Shown here: positions 8,579-18,950 of the stretch, piece after piece | Numbering within the stretch: the stretch's first letter is position 1 | Layout of the letters: the number at the start of each line of letters is the position of its first letter | Source: Methylobacter sp. | GTDB lineage: Bacteria; Pseudomonadota; Gammaproteobacteria; Methylococcales; Methylomonadaceae | DNA length: 63,793 nucleotides | Assembly: GCF_004322395.1 (NCBI RefSeq) | Contig: NZ_SCTW01000121.1 | Coordinates: forward strand, 1 to 63,793 | Direction: 5' to 3' | Translations under genes and position numbers: made by a program | Notes under the pieces: generated by a model | The model's input: the letters and a program-made list of their open reading frames with translations, nothing else | The model's database searches: none | Told to the model about the DNA's origin: nothing

Positions 8579-9334
8579 CTACAGCGAATCGCCAATATAC
8601 TTTTTGTAAAAAGGCCAGGTTTTAACGTGTAGATGTTTTCTAATCGGAGTTTTAATGACCGATACGCATAAAGCGATAGAGAACAAGCACCAAACCGCTG
8701 AGTATTCGTTCGGATCGGTGGTGGTAATATCGGAAATAAACGGCCCGATTAAATAATGGAAGCCGACAAAACGCCACGAGCCATACATAAGTGGCAGGTA
8801 AAAAGCCACCAGAATATAAGTAAGTGCGTGCAAACCCCAGTTAAAGCCGAACAGCCAGCTAACTGGATCTGACAACAGGCCGTTCAACGGCATTTGCCAA
8901 GCGATATGCCAGGAACCGGAAGTGGAACAGACACTTGGTCCGCAAAAGCCTTCTATGCCGATGTTGCAAGATCCCGCCCAGCCAAAAGGGTACATTTTGA
9001 TCAGCATGGAGATCGTGCCGATAGCACAAATGGTATAGACCGTCGTGCGAATTTTTATTTTGACGCTTTCCGGGATGAAATACATCGCGACCATGTTGAC
9101 AAAGAACGGCTGGAACGAGACGTGCAAATAGCCCAGCAGCGTGAGTATCTGGTTACTGGGGTTATCACATAAATCAATATAGACATAAGTGACCGCCTGT
9201 AATAATTCCATTAAGGCAAAATAAGTTAACGGAATCCAGAGTTCTTTCGATTCCCCTTGTTTAATCGCAACATAAGCTGCGGTACTAAGACCTGCGACGG
9301 CTAAAACGCCTGACGCTTCACCACTCCAACACAT
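8579..9334 (-). CDS. Polytopic membrane protein (DUF5765-like)
   Basis: A 251-residue integral membrane protein with about seven hydrophobic spans. The opening MCWSGEASGVLAVAG is typical of the DUF5765 family, whose function is unknown. A cysteine-rich loop (NIGIEGFCGPSVCSTSGSW, about 135-153) lies between spans and may be periplasmic and disulphide bonded. A basic tail (KTPIRKHLHVKTW) ends the protein. The gene stands alone between nadE and nifJ. I rely on the N-terminal signature and the span pattern for the family call; no function follows from it. Confidence 0.7.
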   Translation of the reverse strand: MCWSGEASGVLAVAGLSTAAYVAIKQGESKELWIPLTYFALMELLQAVTYVYIDLCDNPSNQILTLLGYLHVSFQPFFVNMVAMYFIPESVKIKIRTTVYTICAIGTISMLIKMYPFGWAGSCNIGIEGFCGPSVCSTSGSWHIAWQMPLNGLLSDPVSWLFGFNWGLHALTYILVAFYLPLMYGSWRFVGFHYLIGPFISDITTTDPNEYSAVWCLFSIALCVSVIKTPIRKHLHVKTWPFYKKYIGDSL

Positions 9335-9602
9335 ATAACTGACCTTTTTTTAATTATTAAATACTGTCTACTCATGAACAGGTAGCAGTAATGTTTTTAT
9401 TGGCTATGCATTAGGTCGGTGTACCCGTTGAAAAATCAACAGGTAATCGACAGCCAACGCAGCTATAGCCTTGTTTCTTATAACCCGCCGGCAGGAACAT
9501 TTGGTGATCGAACAAACGGTTGTAAACCTGCCCATTGTATTACAAATAGCCGGGAATTGAGAAAAGGTAATCCATCATGGAGAAGCGGTTTCAAGCGGCT
9601 AG

Positions 9603-11213
9603 CTAAATACCTTTATAACCCGAAGTGATCGGGTAACGCCGGTCGCGGCCGAACGCCCTGCCGGTAATCCTGATTCCCGGCGGGGATTGTCTGCGTTTAT
9701 ATTCGTTGCGGTCTACCAGACTGATGGCTCTTGCCACATCTTCGCGCTTGAATCCGGCTGCGATGATTTGATCGGCCGATTGATCCTTTTCGATATAACG
9801 CTCCAGAATCGGGTCCAGCACATCGTAAGGCGGCAACGAATCCTCATCGACCTGGTCGGGCGCCAACTCGGCGGAAGGAGGACGAGTGATAACCCGTTCC
9901 GGTATCACAGGAGATAGCGAATTGCGATAACGCGCCAATCGGTACACCAGCATTTTTGGCACGTCTTTGATCGGCGCAAAGCCGCCGGACATATCGCCGT
10001 ACAGCGTTGCGTAGCCTACGCTCATTTCACTCTTGTTGCCGGTGGTCAATAACAGCTTGCCTTGTTTGTTCGACAATGCCATTAAAATCACGCCGCGGCA
10101 GCGCGCCTGAATATTTTCTTCGGTAGCGTCTTTGGCCGTACCGGCGAAAATATCGGCCAACATGCCGGTAAAGGCATTAACTGCCGGTTCTATCGGAATG
10201 ATATGGTAGTGTACGCCTAAGGCTTTCGCTTCCAGCACTGCATCTTCGTTACTCATGTCTTGCGTATAGCGTGACGGCAACAGTACGGCTTCAACTTTAT
10301 CAGCGCCCAATGCATCGACGGCTAACGCCAGAACCAGTGCCGAATCAATGCCTCCGGACAGGCCTAAAATCGCGCCTTGAAAGCCGTTTTTGCGCACATA
10401 ATCTTTAATGCCCAGCACCAGGGCCTGATATTCGCTGGAGACCTCATTGTAGAGAGGAGCGCAGGTACTTTTCACAGGATGGTTGCCGTCAAACTCGACT
10501 ACGCTAATTTGTTCTTTAAACTCCGCAGCCCGAAAGACGATTTGTCCCTGCGCATCGACGACAAAAGACGCGCCGTCGAAAATCAATTCATCCTGACCGC
10601 CGACCTGATTGACGTAGACCAATGGAATCTGCGCGGTTTTAACCTGACTGCAAATAATGGCTTCGCGTTGATGGATTTTTCCGGAATTGAACGGGGAAGC
10701 GTTAATGGTCAGCAGTAACTCGGCTCCCGCTTGTTTATTGTCTTCAATAATGCCCAGCTTCCAGACATCTTCGCAAATAGTCAGCCCTATAAACGTACCG
10801 TTGAACTCAAATACGCAAGGCTGGTTGCCCGCCGTAAAATAACGCTGCTCATCAAACACGCCATAATTGGGCAAAGCGCGTTTGCGATAACAGGCCACTA
10901 TCGCGCCTTGATGCAATACCGCTGCACTGTTGTAAAGCTTGTCGCCATCGCGTTCGGGAAAGCCGACGATCATTGCAATACCGGCAACGCGGTCGGCCAG
11001 TTGATAAAGCGAGTTATTGGCGGCGGCAATAAAGTCGTCGCGTAATAACAGGTCTTCCGCCGGATAGCCGGTCAAGGTTAGTTCAGGAAAGACGATCATA
11101 TCCGCGCCCAATTCATCACGGGCATGAATGGCGGCTTGAGTGATGTTGTCAACATTGGCGGCTATGTTGCCGACCAGAAAGTTGGTTTGGGCTAGGGCTA
11201 TTTTTAGGGTCAT
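9603..11213 (-). CDS. nadE: Glutamine-dependent NAD+ synthetase
   Basis: Two-domain NAD+ synthetase of 536 residues that makes NAD+ from nicotinate adenine dinucleotide, taking ammonia from glutamine. The N-terminal nitrilase-type glutaminase domain (1-250) shows its triad as Glu44 (VFPELTLTGYP), Lys111 (CYRKRALPNYG) and Cys147 (LTICEDVW). The C-terminal synthetase domain has the ATP-pyrophosphatase P-loop LGLSGGIDSALVLALA, then the GNKSEMSVGYATLYGD region. It is the last gene of a leftward run sucC-sucD-EEP-nadE; the gap from the EEP gene is only 36 bp. Length and motifs are complete. Confidence 0.95.
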   Translation of the reverse strand: MTLKIALAQTNFLVGNIAANVDNITQAAIHARDELGADMIVFPELTLTGYPAEDLLLRDDFIAAANNSLYQLADRVAGIAMIVGFPERDGDKLYNSAAVLHQGAIVACYRKRALPNYGVFDEQRYFTAGNQPCVFEFNGTFIGLTICEDVWKLGIIEDNKQAGAELLLTINASPFNSGKIHQREAIICSQVKTAQIPLVYVNQVGGQDELIFDGASFVVDAQGQIVFRAAEFKEQISVVEFDGNHPVKSTCAPLYNEVSSEYQALVLGIKDYVRKNGFQGAILGLSGGIDSALVLALAVDALGADKVEAVLLPSRYTQDMSNEDAVLEAKALGVHYHIIPIEPAVNAFTGMLADIFAGTAKDATEENIQARCRGVILMALSNKQGKLLLTTGNKSEMSVGYATLYGDMSGGFAPIKDVPKMLVYRLARYRNSLSPVIPERVITRPPSAELAPDQVDEDSLPPYDVLDPILERYIEKDQSADQIIAAGFKREDVARAISLVDRNEYKRRQSPPGIRITGRAFGRDRRYPITSGYKGI

Positions 11214-11249
11214 TCGTTGAAATGTACTTAGGTAAGTTGTCGTGTTTTA

Positions 11250-11951
11250 TTAACCATTTATGGCAAAGACTACTGGCATGTGGTCACTATATTCAAGCCA
11301 AATTTCCGGCTCTCCTATGAATATGCTGTTTTGATGATTAATTAAGTGGCTTGAAACAAAGGCATAGTCAATGTGATAGGGTCTTTCTTTTCTTCTATGA
11401 AGAAAGAATGTTGGCTGAGTTTCCTTGCCTTGTTCTTCATTTAACAGGGTGTGATAAACGCTCTTTACGTCATGTTTTTCCAATTCATTTATCACATCAG
11501 AATGATTCCACCATCTATCCCAAACATCCCAAATGCTGTTGCTATTAAGGTCGCCGCATAGCAAAACATCATTGCCGACAAATTTTTCCTTATGTAACTG
11601 TAGATACTTCCAAAGCTGACCAATATATCTAAATGTTGGTGAATTTGCTTGCTTAGTCCAAACGGCCACTAAAATGAATGAATCATTTACGATGCAAGGT
11701 AAAAAGGATTGAAGCCCTTCCGCACCCCATGTTAACGCTTTAATGTTATTCGCTTTCCTTGAGAAAATGCCAATGCCTTTGTTTTTATTTTCCCCAATCC
11801 ATAAAAAATTATCAGCCCATTTTTTATATTCCGCCGATGACCTGTCAGGATCTTCGCATTCCTGAATAATTAATAAATCTGCGTCGAATTCTTCCAGAAC
11901 CTGATATTTTTTTCGTAATGCACCATTACAATTCCATGTGATTATTTTCAT
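11250..11951 (-). CDS. Endonuclease/exonuclease/phosphatase family protein
   Basis: A 233-residue member of the EEP (DNase I / AP endonuclease / inositol phosphatase-like) fold. The metal and catalytic motifs are present in order: WNCNG (6-10), the glutamate of LIIQECED, LLCGDLNSNS (about 130-139), and the terminal YSDHMPVVF with the catalytic Asp-His pair. There is no signal peptide or extra domain. The substrate (DNA or a phosphorylated small molecule) cannot be read from the sequence. It is much more AT-rich than its neighbours and sits ten bases after sucD and just before nadE, as if inserted into that operon. Confidence 0.85.
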   Translation of the reverse strand: MKIITWNCNGALRKKYQVLEEFDADLLIIQECEDPDRSSAEYKKWADNFLWIGENKNKGIGIFSRKANNIKALTWGAEGLQSFLPCIVNDSFILVAVWTKQANSPTFRYIGQLWKYLQLHKEKFVGNDVLLCGDLNSNSIWDVWDRWWNHSDVINELEKHDVKSVYHTLLNEEQGKETQPTFFLHRRKERPYHIDYAFVSSHLINHQNSIFIGEPEIWLEYSDHMPVVFAING

Positions 11952-11961
11952 TTTGCTTTAT

Positions 11962-12828
11962 TTACAAACACCCTTTCATCGCCACGCCAATATCGGTCGG
12001 CGAACTGACTACCTCAATCCCCGCCGCTTTAAGCGCCGCGACTTTGCCTTCTGCCGTGCCTTTGCCGCCGGTGACTATCGCTCCGGCATGGCCCATGCGT
12101 TTGCCGGGAGGTGCGGTCTGCCCTGCGATATACGCAACCACGGGCTTGGTGACATGCGCTTTGATATATTCCGCGGCATCTTCTTCTTCGCCGCCGCCGA
12201 TTTCGCCAACCATCACAATACCTTTGGTTTGGTCATCGTCTTGAAAACGGCTCAGCACATCGACGAAATTCATGCCGTGTATCGGATCGCCGCCGATGCC
12301 GACGCAGGTGCTTTGGCCCAAGCCTTGCGCAGTGGTTTGATGTACCGATTCATAGGTCAAAGTGCCGGAGCGCGACACGATGCCGATTGATCCGGGCAGG
12401 TGAATATGGCCGGGCATGATGCCGATTTTGCATTCGCCCGGTGTGATCACGCCGGGGCAGTTGGGGCCGATCAAGAACGCGCCGGTACCGGCCATTGCCG
12501 CCTTGACGCGTAGCATTTGCAATATGGGTATGCCTTCGGTAATGCAGACAATCAGTTTAATCCCGGCATCGACCGCTTCCATAATCGCGTCGGCCGCGAA
12601 AAACGGCGGCACATAGATGACGCTGGCAGTTGCTCCGGTATCGTTAACGGCATCCTGCACGGTATTGAACACCGGCAAACCTAAATGGGTTTCGCCGCCA
12701 CGTTCCGGGGTCACGCCTCCGACTAATTGGGTGCCATAGTCTAGCGCTTGCTGGGAATGAAAAGTACCTTGTTTGCCGGTAAAACCCTGGCAAATCACTT
12801 TAGTGTTTTTGTCGATTAAAATGCTCAT
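11962..12828 (-). CDS. sucD: Succinyl-CoA ligase alpha subunit
   Basis: Alpha subunit of succinyl-CoA synthetase (TCA cycle; succinyl-CoA + NDP + Pi to succinate + NTP + CoA), 288 residues as in E. coli. The start [20 protein letters not shown] is the CoA-binding Rossmann domain, followed by [20 protein letters not shown] and the phospho-histidine loop [20 protein letters not shown]. It overlaps sucC by four bases (ATGA). The malate-CoA ligase of the serine cycle (MtkB) is a close relative, so that reading cannot be fully excluded. No other serine-cycle gene is adjacent, which favours SucD. Confidence 0.92.
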   Translation of the reverse strand: MSILIDKNTKVICQGFTGKQGTFHSQQALDYGTQLVGGVTPERGGETHLGLPVFNTVQDAVNDTGATASVIYVPPFFAADAIMEAVDAGIKLIVCITEGIPILQMLRVKAAMAGTGAFLIGPNCPGVITPGECKIGIMPGHIHLPGSIGIVSRSGTLTYESVHQTTAQGLGQSTCVGIGGDPIHGMNFVDVLSRFQDDDQTKGIVMVGEIGGGEEEDAAEYIKAHVTKPVVAYIAGQTAPPGKRMGHAGAIVTGGKGTAEGKVAALKAAGIEVVSSPTDIGVAMKGCL

Positions 12829-13994
12829 GCGGCCTCCTTTGCGAGTGCAACGACTTGTTCAGCAGCATGCGCCAAATCATCCGCCGCATAAAGATTCAGT
12901 CCGGTGTTGCTTAACAAGGCCCGGCCCTGCTCGGCATTGGTGCCCTCCAGACGCACCACGACGGGTACGCCGACATGAACTTGTTCGACAGCGGCCAAAA
13001 TGCCCGCCGCGATAATGTCGCACTGAACGATGCCGCCGAAAATATTCACCAATACCGCTTTAACGCTGTGATCCGACAGGATCAGCTTGAACGCCTCGCA
13101 GACTTTTTCAACGCTGGTGCCGCCGCCGACATCAAGAAAATTGGCCGGTAACCCGCCTTTGAGCTTGACCAGATCCATCGTCGCCATTGCCAACCCCGCA
13201 CCGTTGACCATGCAGCCGATATTGCCTTCCAGGGTGATGTAATTCAGACCGAATTGCTGGGCTTTGTTTTCTTTTTCATCTTCCTGCTCGGCATCTTTCA
13301 TCGCCAGAATATCGGGATGCGCTTCGATTGCGTTGTCATCGAAATTGATCTTGGCATCCAGCGCCAGTAGTTCGTCGCTATCGGTTTCTATCAACGGGTT
13401 AATTTCAATTTGGCTCGCATCCTTGGCTAAAAAAAGGTCGTACAAGCCTTGCATGATTTTTCCCAAAGCTCTGATTTGTGTTCCTTTAAGCCCCAACGCG
13501 TAAGCGACTTTCCGGCATTGATAGCCTTGCAAACCGGCGGCAGGATGAACCGGAACCGAAATAATCTGCTCGGGCGTTTCGTGGGCGACGGTTTCGATAT
13601 CCATACCGCCCGCGGCCGAGGCGATAAAAATAATGCGCTGGCTGGCCCTATCAACCAGTACGCTCAGGTATAACTCGCGCTTGATCGGATAGGTTTTTTC
13701 TATCAGCACCGAGTTAATCGGCAAGCCTTCCGCGCCGGTCTGGTTGGTCACCAGTCGCTTTCCGAGCATCTCGCGGCTAAACTCGGCCACTTCCGCCGAG
13801 CTTTTTGCCAGCTTTACGCCGCCGACTTTACCCCGACCGCCGGCATGAACCTGCGCTTTAACCACCCAACCGTCACCGCCCAGTTCTCCGGCAACCTGCT
13901 CGGCTCTTTCCGGCGTGGTCGCTTGCTTGCCGTCAGGCACCGGTATGGCGTAATACAAAAACAACTGTTTAGCCTGATACTCATGAATATTCAT
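12825..13994 (-). CDS. sucC: Succinyl-CoA ligase beta subunit
   Basis: Beta subunit of succinyl-CoA synthetase, 389 residues, first gene of the leftward run sucC-sucD-EEP-nadE. The N-terminal ATP-grasp domain opens with [20 protein letters not shown] and includes [15 protein letters not shown]; the C-terminal CoA-ligase domain has [14 protein letters not shown] and [17 protein letters not shown]. Translation start is supported by GGAGC six bases upstream. A malate thiokinase beta subunit (MtkA) is the main alternative, as for sucD. No 2-oxoglutarate dehydrogenase gene is in the window. Confidence 0.92.
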   Translation of the reverse strand: MNIHEYQAKQLFLYYAIPVPDGKQATTPERAEQVAGELGGDGWVVKAQVHAGGRGKVGGVKLAKSSAEVAEFSREMLGKRLVTNQTGAEGLPINSVLIEKTYPIKRELYLSVLVDRASQRIIFIASAAGGMDIETVAHETPEQIISVPVHPAAGLQGYQCRKVAYALGLKGTQIRALGKIMQGLYDLFLAKDASQIEINPLIETDSDELLALDAKINFDDNAIEAHPDILAMKDAEQEDEKENKAQQFGLNYITLEGNIGCMVNGAGLAMATMDLVKLKGGLPANFLDVGGGTSVEKVCEAFKLILSDHSVKAVLVNIFGGIVQCDIIAAGILAAVEQVHVGVPVVVRLEGTNAEQGRALLSNTGLNLYAADDLAHAAEQVVALAKEAA

Positions 13995-14121
13995 TTATTG
14001 CTCCTCAATTGACCGGGTTCGGCGGGTATTTTTTTCACACAGATGAAAACTAAATGCTACGCTTAATAACTTTATTGAGCATTTTAACGAAGTCCCTGCA
14101 AAACGCCATTTTAAAAGCAAC

Positions 14122-15750
14122 ATGCCGCCAAATACCAACGAGACCATCTTTCCCTGCCCCTTCTCCAAAGGCTACGGCATCCCCGCCCAGCAAGCCTGGT
14201 TATTACTGAAAGTTTTTTTAGGCTATCGGCTTATCCTGGCCGGTATGTTTGTCGCTTTGTTTTACAGTTACACGGATTCTTCATTGCTCGGCACTTACGA
14301 CAGTAAATTATTCACGTATAGCAGCCAAAGCTACTTGGTACTTTCAATTATCTCCGTTATCTGCATAGCTTGGCGGCTCACAGGGTACACCACGCAAGCG
14401 CAACTGCTGATTTTTACAGACATACTCATTCTCACCTTGATAATGCACGCATCAGGCGGCATTGGCAGTGGCATGGGCACTTTGCTCGCAGTATCCATCG
14501 CCGCTGGCGGATTATTAATCGGCGGCCGCTGTGCGATGCTTTTTGCCGCGCTAGCCAGTTTGGCCGTATTAACCGAACAATTCGTTGCCAATTATTCGCA
14601 CAGTTTTAATTCGACTTCTTATGCGAATGCCGGAATGCTGGGCGCAGCATTTTTTACGATTGCGTTGCTGTCATATATCCTCGCAAAACGTAGCGAACAA
14701 ATATTTCAGCTTGCCGATCAACAGAAGCAAACCATCACCAAGCTGGAAGATCTGAACAAATACATTATTCAGCATCTGCAATCGGGCATCATTATCGCCG
14801 ACAAGCAGCAGGCCATTCAGATGGCCAATCAATCCGCATTAAGGTTGGCAAATTTATCGAAAGTCCCAACCAAGCTTGGCGATATTTCGGCATATTTAGC
14901 TGAAGCCTTTCAAATTTGGTTATCCGATCCGGAACAAAATATTGTGCTGCTGCAACTACCGAATCAAACTGAAATTCATGGCCGGTTCATGCTCCTGCCA
15001 ACAGGCCATGAGTTTTTTTATATGATTATTCTTGAAGATATTGCGCTTTATAATCAACAGGTGCAGCAAAGCAAACTCGCATCGCTAGGCCGGCTCACTG
15101 CCAGTATTGCCCACGAAATACGCAACCCGTTAGGCGCTATCAGTCACGCAGGGCAATTACTCTCGGAAAATTCACTTTTATCTATTCAAGACCAAAGATT
15201 GGCGGAAATCATCCAGACCCACTCGATCCGGGTCAATCATATTATTGAAGATATTTTGCAGCTTTCCAAAAGAACCGATTCAAGACGGGAAAAGATCCAT
15301 CTGAAACCATGGCTGGACAATTACCTGAAAAATTTCACGCTTGAACATTCGGTCGATATTGACGCGTTCAAGCCCTCATGCCCTGCTGAATCCTTATGTG
15401 CGCTGATAGATCCCGGCCATTTAAGGCAGATCATGGACAACCTATGCAGGAATGCGCTGAAGTACGGTAAGCCTGAAGTTGGACCCATAGTTTTACGCGT
15501 TTTTGCGATACGGCATGCACCCTGCATAGAAATTATCGATAACGGGTCCGGCATCAGCCGCAAGCACCAGATTCACTTGTTTGAACCCTTTTTTACCACA
15601 TCGTCCAGCGGCACAGGATTAGGACTTTATATCTCAAAAGAGCTGGCCGAATTAAATCAGGCAAAATTGAGCTATTATTTAACCGCCGATAACCGAAGCT
15701 GTTTTCGGCTTTGCTTATTGAACGCGGAACAGACATTAATTGATATATGA
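14122..15750 (+). CDS. pilS: Sensor histidine kinase PilS
   Basis: Membrane histidine kinase of the PilS/PilR pair, which controls type IV pilin transcription with sigma-54 RNA polymerase. The first 190 residues contain about six membrane spans, then a PAS-like linker (about 205-305). The dimerisation/phosphoacceptor helix SIAHEIRNPLGAISHAGQLL is nearly identical to the PilS signature. An HATPase domain follows (N-box LCRNALKYG, then IIDNGSGI and SSGTGLGLYISKELAEL). At 542 residues it is the usual size. Its stop overlaps the start of pilR. The pilin genes it would control are not in the window. Confidence 0.9.
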   Translation: MPPNTNETIFPCPFSKGYGIPAQQAWLLLKVFLGYRLILAGMFVALFYSYTDSSLLGTYDSKLFTYSSQSYLVLSIISVICIAWRLTGYTTQAQLLIFTDILILTLIMHASGGIGSGMGTLLAVSIAAGGLLIGGRCAMLFAALASLAVLTEQFVANYSHSFNSTSYANAGMLGAAFFTIALLSYILAKRSEQIFQLADQQKQTITKLEDLNKYIIQHLQSGIIIADKQQAIQMANQSALRLANLSKVPTKLGDISAYLAEAFQIWLSDPEQNIVLLQLPNQTEIHGRFMLLPTGHEFFYMIILEDIALYNQQVQQSKLASLGRLTASIAHEIRNPLGAISHAGQLLSENSLLSIQDQRLAEIIQTHSIRVNHIIEDILQLSKRTDSRREKIHLKPWLDNYLKNFTLEHSVDIDAFKPSCPAESLCALIDPGHLRQIMDNLCRNALKYGKPEVGPIVLRVFAIRHAPCIEIIDNGSGISRKHQIHLFEPFFTTSSSGTGLGLYISKELAELNQAKLSYYLTADNRSCFRLCLLNAEQTLIDI

Positions 15751-17090
15751 ATAAACCACTGGCACTAATTGTAGACGATGAACCCGATATTCGTGAGCTG
15801 CTGGAAATCACCCTTAACAGGATGAATATTCAGACATGCTGCGCTGAAAATATTGTCAGTGCCAAAACATTATTACAACAAAAGTCCTTCGACCTTTGCC
15901 TGACCGACATGAATCTGCCCGATGGCAATGGTCTGGAGTTGGTTGACTTTATACAAACACTGCCTGTCCCGATACCGGTTGCCGTTATTACCGCACACGG
16001 CAACATGGAGTCGGCTATTCTGGCGATGAAAAAAGGCGCTTTCGATTTTGTTTCCAAACCGGTTGATCTACCTGCGCTTAAGTTGCTTGTTAACAATGCT
16101 TTAAAGCTTTCCGATGCGAGCCCTGCCAAAGAAAGAAGAACCCGGCACACGCTATTGGGCGAGTCTTTAATCATGCAGCAGATCAGGGCAAAAATTGAGA
16201 AACTCGCCCGCAGTCAAGCGCCGGTCTATATCAGCGGCGAATCAGGTTCGGGCAAAGAGTTGGTTGCAAAACTGATTCATCAGCAAAGCTCGCGTAGCGG
16301 CCATGCTTTTGTTGCGATCAACTGCGGAGCTATTCCGCACGAGCTGATGGAAAGCGAGTTTTTCGGACATAAAAAAGGCAGCTTTACCGGCGCGCTCAGC
16401 GACAAAAAAGGCTTTTTCCAGGCTGCGGAAGGCGGTACCTTGTTTCTTGATGAAGTCGCCGATTTGCCGCTGTCTCTGCAAGTTAAATTACTGCGTGCGA
16501 TACAGGAAAAAAAGATCCGTCCAGTCGGGGAACAGCAGGAAATTCCGGTCGATATTCGCTTGCTCAGCGCCACTCATAAAAATCTTAGCGATATGGTCCG
16601 GGACGGCAGTTTCAGGCAGGATTTGTACTACCGTATCAACGTGATCGATCTTCACGTCCCGCCCTTGCGTGAGCGGCCTGACGATATACCTGCCCTTGTC
16701 GATCATATATTGGCCAAACTGACCGGCGCCGGCAAACAAGACAGGCCAACCCTATCGACATCAGCATTTGCTGCATTGCGACAGTATCGTTTTCCGGGCA
16801 ATGTCCGCGAACTTGAAAATATTCTGGAAAGAGCCCTGGCGCTGTATGACGGCAATTGCATAGAGCGAGATGATTTGAATCTGCCGGTAGATGTGCATAA
16901 TGTTGCTAAGTCTCCGGAATATGATCCGGCTTTGGGAACATTGGAAGAACATCTTGAGAAAATCGAAAGAAAGGCCATTACCCTTGTGTTGGAAGAAAAT
17001 GAATGGGACAAAGCAGCAGCAGCCAAACAGCTGGGGCTGTCTTTCAGATCGTTAAGCTATCGCTTGAAAAAGCTTGAAATGGATAATTAA
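15747..17090 (+). CDS. pilR: Sigma-54-dependent response regulator PilR
   Basis: A 447-residue NtrC-class activator. It has a receiver domain with phosphoacceptor Asp54 (LTDMNLPDGNG), an AAA+ domain with Walker A GESGSGKE, the sigma-54 contact loop KGSFTGA, Walker B GGTLFLDEVADLP and arginine finger region RFPGNVRELENILERAL, and a Fis-type helix-turn-helix at the C-terminus (DKAAAAKQLGLSFRSLSYRL). Pairing with pilS through a four-base overlap supports PilR over other NtrC relatives. The stop codon is also the first part of a dispersed repeat that begins at 17089. Confidence 0.9.
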   Translation: MNKPLALIVDDEPDIRELLEITLNRMNIQTCCAENIVSAKTLLQQKSFDLCLTDMNLPDGNGLELVDFIQTLPVPIPVAVITAHGNMESAILAMKKGAFDFVSKPVDLPALKLLVNNALKLSDASPAKERRTRHTLLGESLIMQQIRAKIEKLARSQAPVYISGESGSGKELVAKLIHQQSSRSGHAFVAINCGAIPHELMESEFFGHKKGSFTGALSDKKGFFQAAEGGTLFLDEVADLPLSLQVKLLRAIQEKKIRPVGEQQEIPVDIRLLSATHKNLSDMVRDGSFRQDLYYRINVIDLHVPPLRERPDDIPALVDHILAKLTGAGKQDRPTLSTSAFAALRQYRFPGNVRELENILERALALYDGNCIERDDLNLPVDVHNVAKSPEYDPALGTLEEHLEKIERKAITLVLEENEWDKAAAAKQLGLSFRSLSYRLKKLEMDN

Positions 17091-17460
17091 CTGATGTTAC
17101 GCATTGTCCACGAAAAGCACGAAAGCCAAAAGTAGGCGCCTCTACGACTGCATGGACGCAGGAGGTAGGCAGAAAACCGCTCCATGCGTTTTCTGCATTC
17201 GCCACATCCCTGTGGTTTAGCAACGCAGGAGCAGTTGCCGAGGCGACACAAAAAACATAGAACGGTATATTTCTTGGCTAACGATGTAATGCCAAGCATT
17301 CAGTTGCATCCCTTTTGACAACGTTCATACCAGATAGGTGACTTGATACAGGCATACCGGCCCCCCCTATCTAATCAGCAGGACACGCTTTGATTTTTGC
17401 ATCCTTATTCCCCGCATACTCTTTTTGTGCTTTTCGTGCCTTTCGTGGACTACGCTTTCG
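17087..17460. repeat. Dispersed element with CCACGAAAGGCACGAAA terminal repeats
   Basis: Fills the gap between pilR and the PepSY gene. The left end TAACTGATGTTACG(C)ATTGTCCACGAAA starts within the pilR stop. The right end (17429-17455), read on the minus strand, is AAAGCGTAGTCCACGAAAGG. The same two ends, in the opposite order, bound the element at 24968-25168. The interior contains AGCAACGCAGGAGCAGTTGC (17219), which recurs inside the gene at 46545. No open frame is supported here; 17461-17529 holds only the presumed promoter region of the next gene. Confidence 0.75.
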
Positions 17461-17529
17461 CAGCTCGGATAAAAACAAACATCGCATAATCCCCTATGGG
17501 ATAATTATTATTTTATCTCTAGCAACGCC

Positions 17530-18933
17530 ATGAAATTTCCCACTCAATATCTGCTCAACCGGACAATCTGGCTTAAGATTCATCTTTATCTGGCATTAAT
17601 CGCCGGATTCTTTTTTGCACTGATGGGCCTGACCGGCAGCATCAGCATTTACCGCGAAGAACTGGACGAACTGTTGAATCCAAAGCTGGTTATCGAGCAG
17701 CCATCGGGCAAACGCCAGTCTCTGGATAAAATTATGGCCGCCGTGCAAACAGCACATCCCAACCGTTACGGGTCATGGACTTTGGAAATGCCCCGGTCTC
17801 CCCATAGTATGATTACTGTCTGGTACGACAAGCCCAGAGAAACATTCTTTGAGTTATATGCGCCGCTAATGGTATCGGTAAACCCTTATACCGCCGAAGT
17901 TGTTGCCAGCCGGTTCTGGGGGCAGACACTGACCACTTGGTTACTTGATTTGCACACCCAGCTTCGTCTTGATCGTTTCGGTTGGAACGCGGTCGGCATT
18001 CTGGGACTGTTACTGATACTTTCCACCGGAACCGGAATCTACTTATGGTGGCCTGGTATTCGGGGGATAGGGGCAGCGTTCGTTTCACTTCCCAGCAAGT
18101 TTGGAATATACATTTCATACTCTACGGGGACAGAGGCCGCTCCTGGCCGTATCGGCATGGTGCAGCTTGCATTCGACCTACACCGCTTGGTTGGACTGTT
18201 CAGCGCATTAATCTTATTATTGCTGGCGTTCACCGGCTTTAGTCTGAGCTATCCATCGGTGTTGGAAACACTAGTCGGCTCATCCGGCATGGAACACGGA
18301 GAAACAGGGCGTAATATAGTCAGCACGGCGACTCCGAACAATCACCCGGTCGGCCTGGAATCGGCGGAATTTGTCGCACGCGGCCCGTTCCCAAAAGCCG
18401 AGCTCAGGCGGGTGACTACGCCCTCCGGCGATAACGGTATTTATCGCATCAATTTACGCCAAGGCAGTGAAATCAATCAGCGGCATCCCTACACTACGGT
18501 CTGGGTGGACCGCTGGAGCGGGCAAGTCAAAGAAGTGCGCGACCCATTCGGCTTTACTACAGGCGAAACTTTTACGTCCTGGATCTGGCCTATGCATACT
18601 GGCGAGGCTTTTGGCTCGACAGGCCGGTTTCTCTGGTTTCTTTCCGGTATAGGGCTATTCGTTCTTTATGTTAGCGGCCTGTTGCGCTGGCTGCATCGGC
18701 ACGGCAAAGTCCAAGATCGGGAGATAGATTTTGCTGAACTACGTCCGCTATTGTATCGACTCAAAGATGGGACTTATCAAGCCGGTTTGATGCTCTTCCG
18801 GATAAGCATTTGGCTGTTGAATAGGGCAAAACTTTATGCGCCGCATGTTATAAAAAGCTGTGCAGCATTATTGCAGTGGCTACGTTCGATGCTAAGCCAA
18901 CAAAAACGGCTAGAAAAAAATGACTGGGAGTGA
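17530..18933 (+). CDS. PepSY-associated membrane protein (iron-uptake/reductase type)
   Basis: A 467-residue PepSY_TM family protein. Four membrane spans are visible: WLKIHLYLALIAGFFFALMG (about 14-33), one at about 150-172, one at about 215-237, and one near 365-388. Two periplasmic PepSY-like domains lie between them. Conserved span histidines (HLYLALIAG, DLHTQLRLD, DLHRLVGLF, MHTGEAFGS) fit a di-haem binding core. Members commonly accompany siderophore receptors and act as ferric or siderophore reductases, but no receptor or Fur box is seen beside this gene, so the substrate is open. Confidence 0.82.
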   Translation: MKFPTQYLLNRTIWLKIHLYLALIAGFFFALMGLTGSISIYREELDELLNPKLVIEQPSGKRQSLDKIMAAVQTAHPNRYGSWTLEMPRSPHSMITVWYDKPRETFFELYAPLMVSVNPYTAEVVASRFWGQTLTTWLLDLHTQLRLDRFGWNAVGILGLLLILSTGTGIYLWWPGIRGIGAAFVSLPSKFGIYISYSTGTEAAPGRIGMVQLAFDLHRLVGLFSALILLLLAFTGFSLSYPSVLETLVGSSGMEHGETGRNIVSTATPNNHPVGLESAEFVARGPFPKAELRRVTTPSGDNGIYRINLRQGSEINQRHPYTTVWVDRWSGQVKEVRDPFGFTTGETFTSWIWPMHTGEAFGSTGRFLWFLSGIGLFVLYVSGLLRWLHRHGKVQDREIDFAELRPLLYRLKDGTYQAGLMLFRISIWLLNRAKLYAPHVIKSCAALLQWLRSMLSQQKRLEKNDWE

Positions 18934-18950
18934 CGAGACTTCTTCCGGAT

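Noticed and set aside
9419-9628. Plus-strand frame upstream of the DUF5765-like gene
   Set aside because: No ribosome binding site, runs into the end of nadE antisense, and the product looks random.
11962-13994. Malate-CoA ligase (mtkAB) of the serine cycle
   Set aside because: Close to SucCD in sequence, and no other serine-cycle gene is nearby; motifs look like classical SucCD.
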